Shown one piece after another: positions 13,605-13,638 of a DNA stretch of 13,638 nt (the stretch's first letter is position 1; every line of letters begins with the position of its first letter). Position numbers and translations under genes: made by a program. Origin of the DNA: an uncultured Eubacteriales bacterium. Lineage in GTDB: Bacteria; Bacillota; Clostridia; Oscillospirales; Acutalibacteraceae. The notes below the pieces were generated by a model. It saw only the letters and a program-made list of their open reading frames with translations, was not told where the DNA came from and searched no databases. Where the stretch lies: positions 1 to 13,638 of the forward strand of contig CAQKRU010000025.1 of the NCBI GenBank assembly GCA_948823415.1, given 5' to 3'.

Positions 13605-13638
13605 TAAAACCCCAAAATTTCATAACCATAACCTATCC

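Noticed and set aside
13605..13638. End of another gene, or a promoter, upstream of tpiA at the right edge
   Set aside because: Only 34 bases are available; one frame is open for ten codons and a TATGAA-like hexamer is present, but a -35 would fall outside the window and neither can be supported.

Overview
The window reads as a bacterial chromosome segment from the Firmicutes, most likely class Clostridia. The grounds are AGGAGG-type ribosome binding sites, frequent TTG and GTG starts, consensus sigma-A promoters with 17-bp spacers, a YajC/YrzE-like neighbourhood, and above all a SCIFF ranthipeptide precursor with its radical SAM maturase, a pair known mainly from Clostridia. I cannot name a genus.

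Layout. (1) Positions 1-2446, + strand: the end of a contractile-tail (Myoviridae-like/PBSX-like) morphogenesis operon: a gp25/XkdS-like baseplate protein cut by the left edge, a baseplate J/XkdT-like protein, a DUF2313/XkdU-like protein and a short tail-fibre-like protein. The module stops at a strong two-way terminator and meets host genes with no holin, lysin or integrase in view. (2) Positions 2510-7328, - strand: read in the direction of transcription, queA and tgt (last steps of queuosine synthesis in tRNA), yajC (Sec accessory), a TIGR04086/YrzE-like membrane protein, the 48-residue SCIFF precursor, and the SCIFF maturase. yajC and the SCIFF precursor each have their own near-consensus extended -10 promoter. 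Hairpins between precursor and maturase suggest that the peptide is made in excess of the enzyme. (3) Positions 7329-7545: a 217-bp regulatory region where the promoters for queA and for the lysine operon point towards each other, with inverted repeats between them. (4) Positions 7546-10335, + strand: asd-dapA-dapB, converting aspartyl phosphate to tetrahydrodipicolinate for lysine and diaminopimelate (cell wall), ended by a two-way terminator. (5) Positions 10388-13590, - strand: read as tpiA, metG, tatD, probably one transcript, sharing that terminator.

No capsid genes, IS elements, CRISPR arrays or tRNA/rRNA genes were recognised, and no gene-free stretch exceeds 300 bp. The most unusual biology is the SCIFF ranthipeptide locus, whose family is described but whose function is not known. 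The least explained DNA is the queA/asd intergenic region. Several starts differ from the longest open frame: the SCIFF precursor (GTG at 4135), queA (TTG at 7328) and the fibre protein (ATG at 1973).
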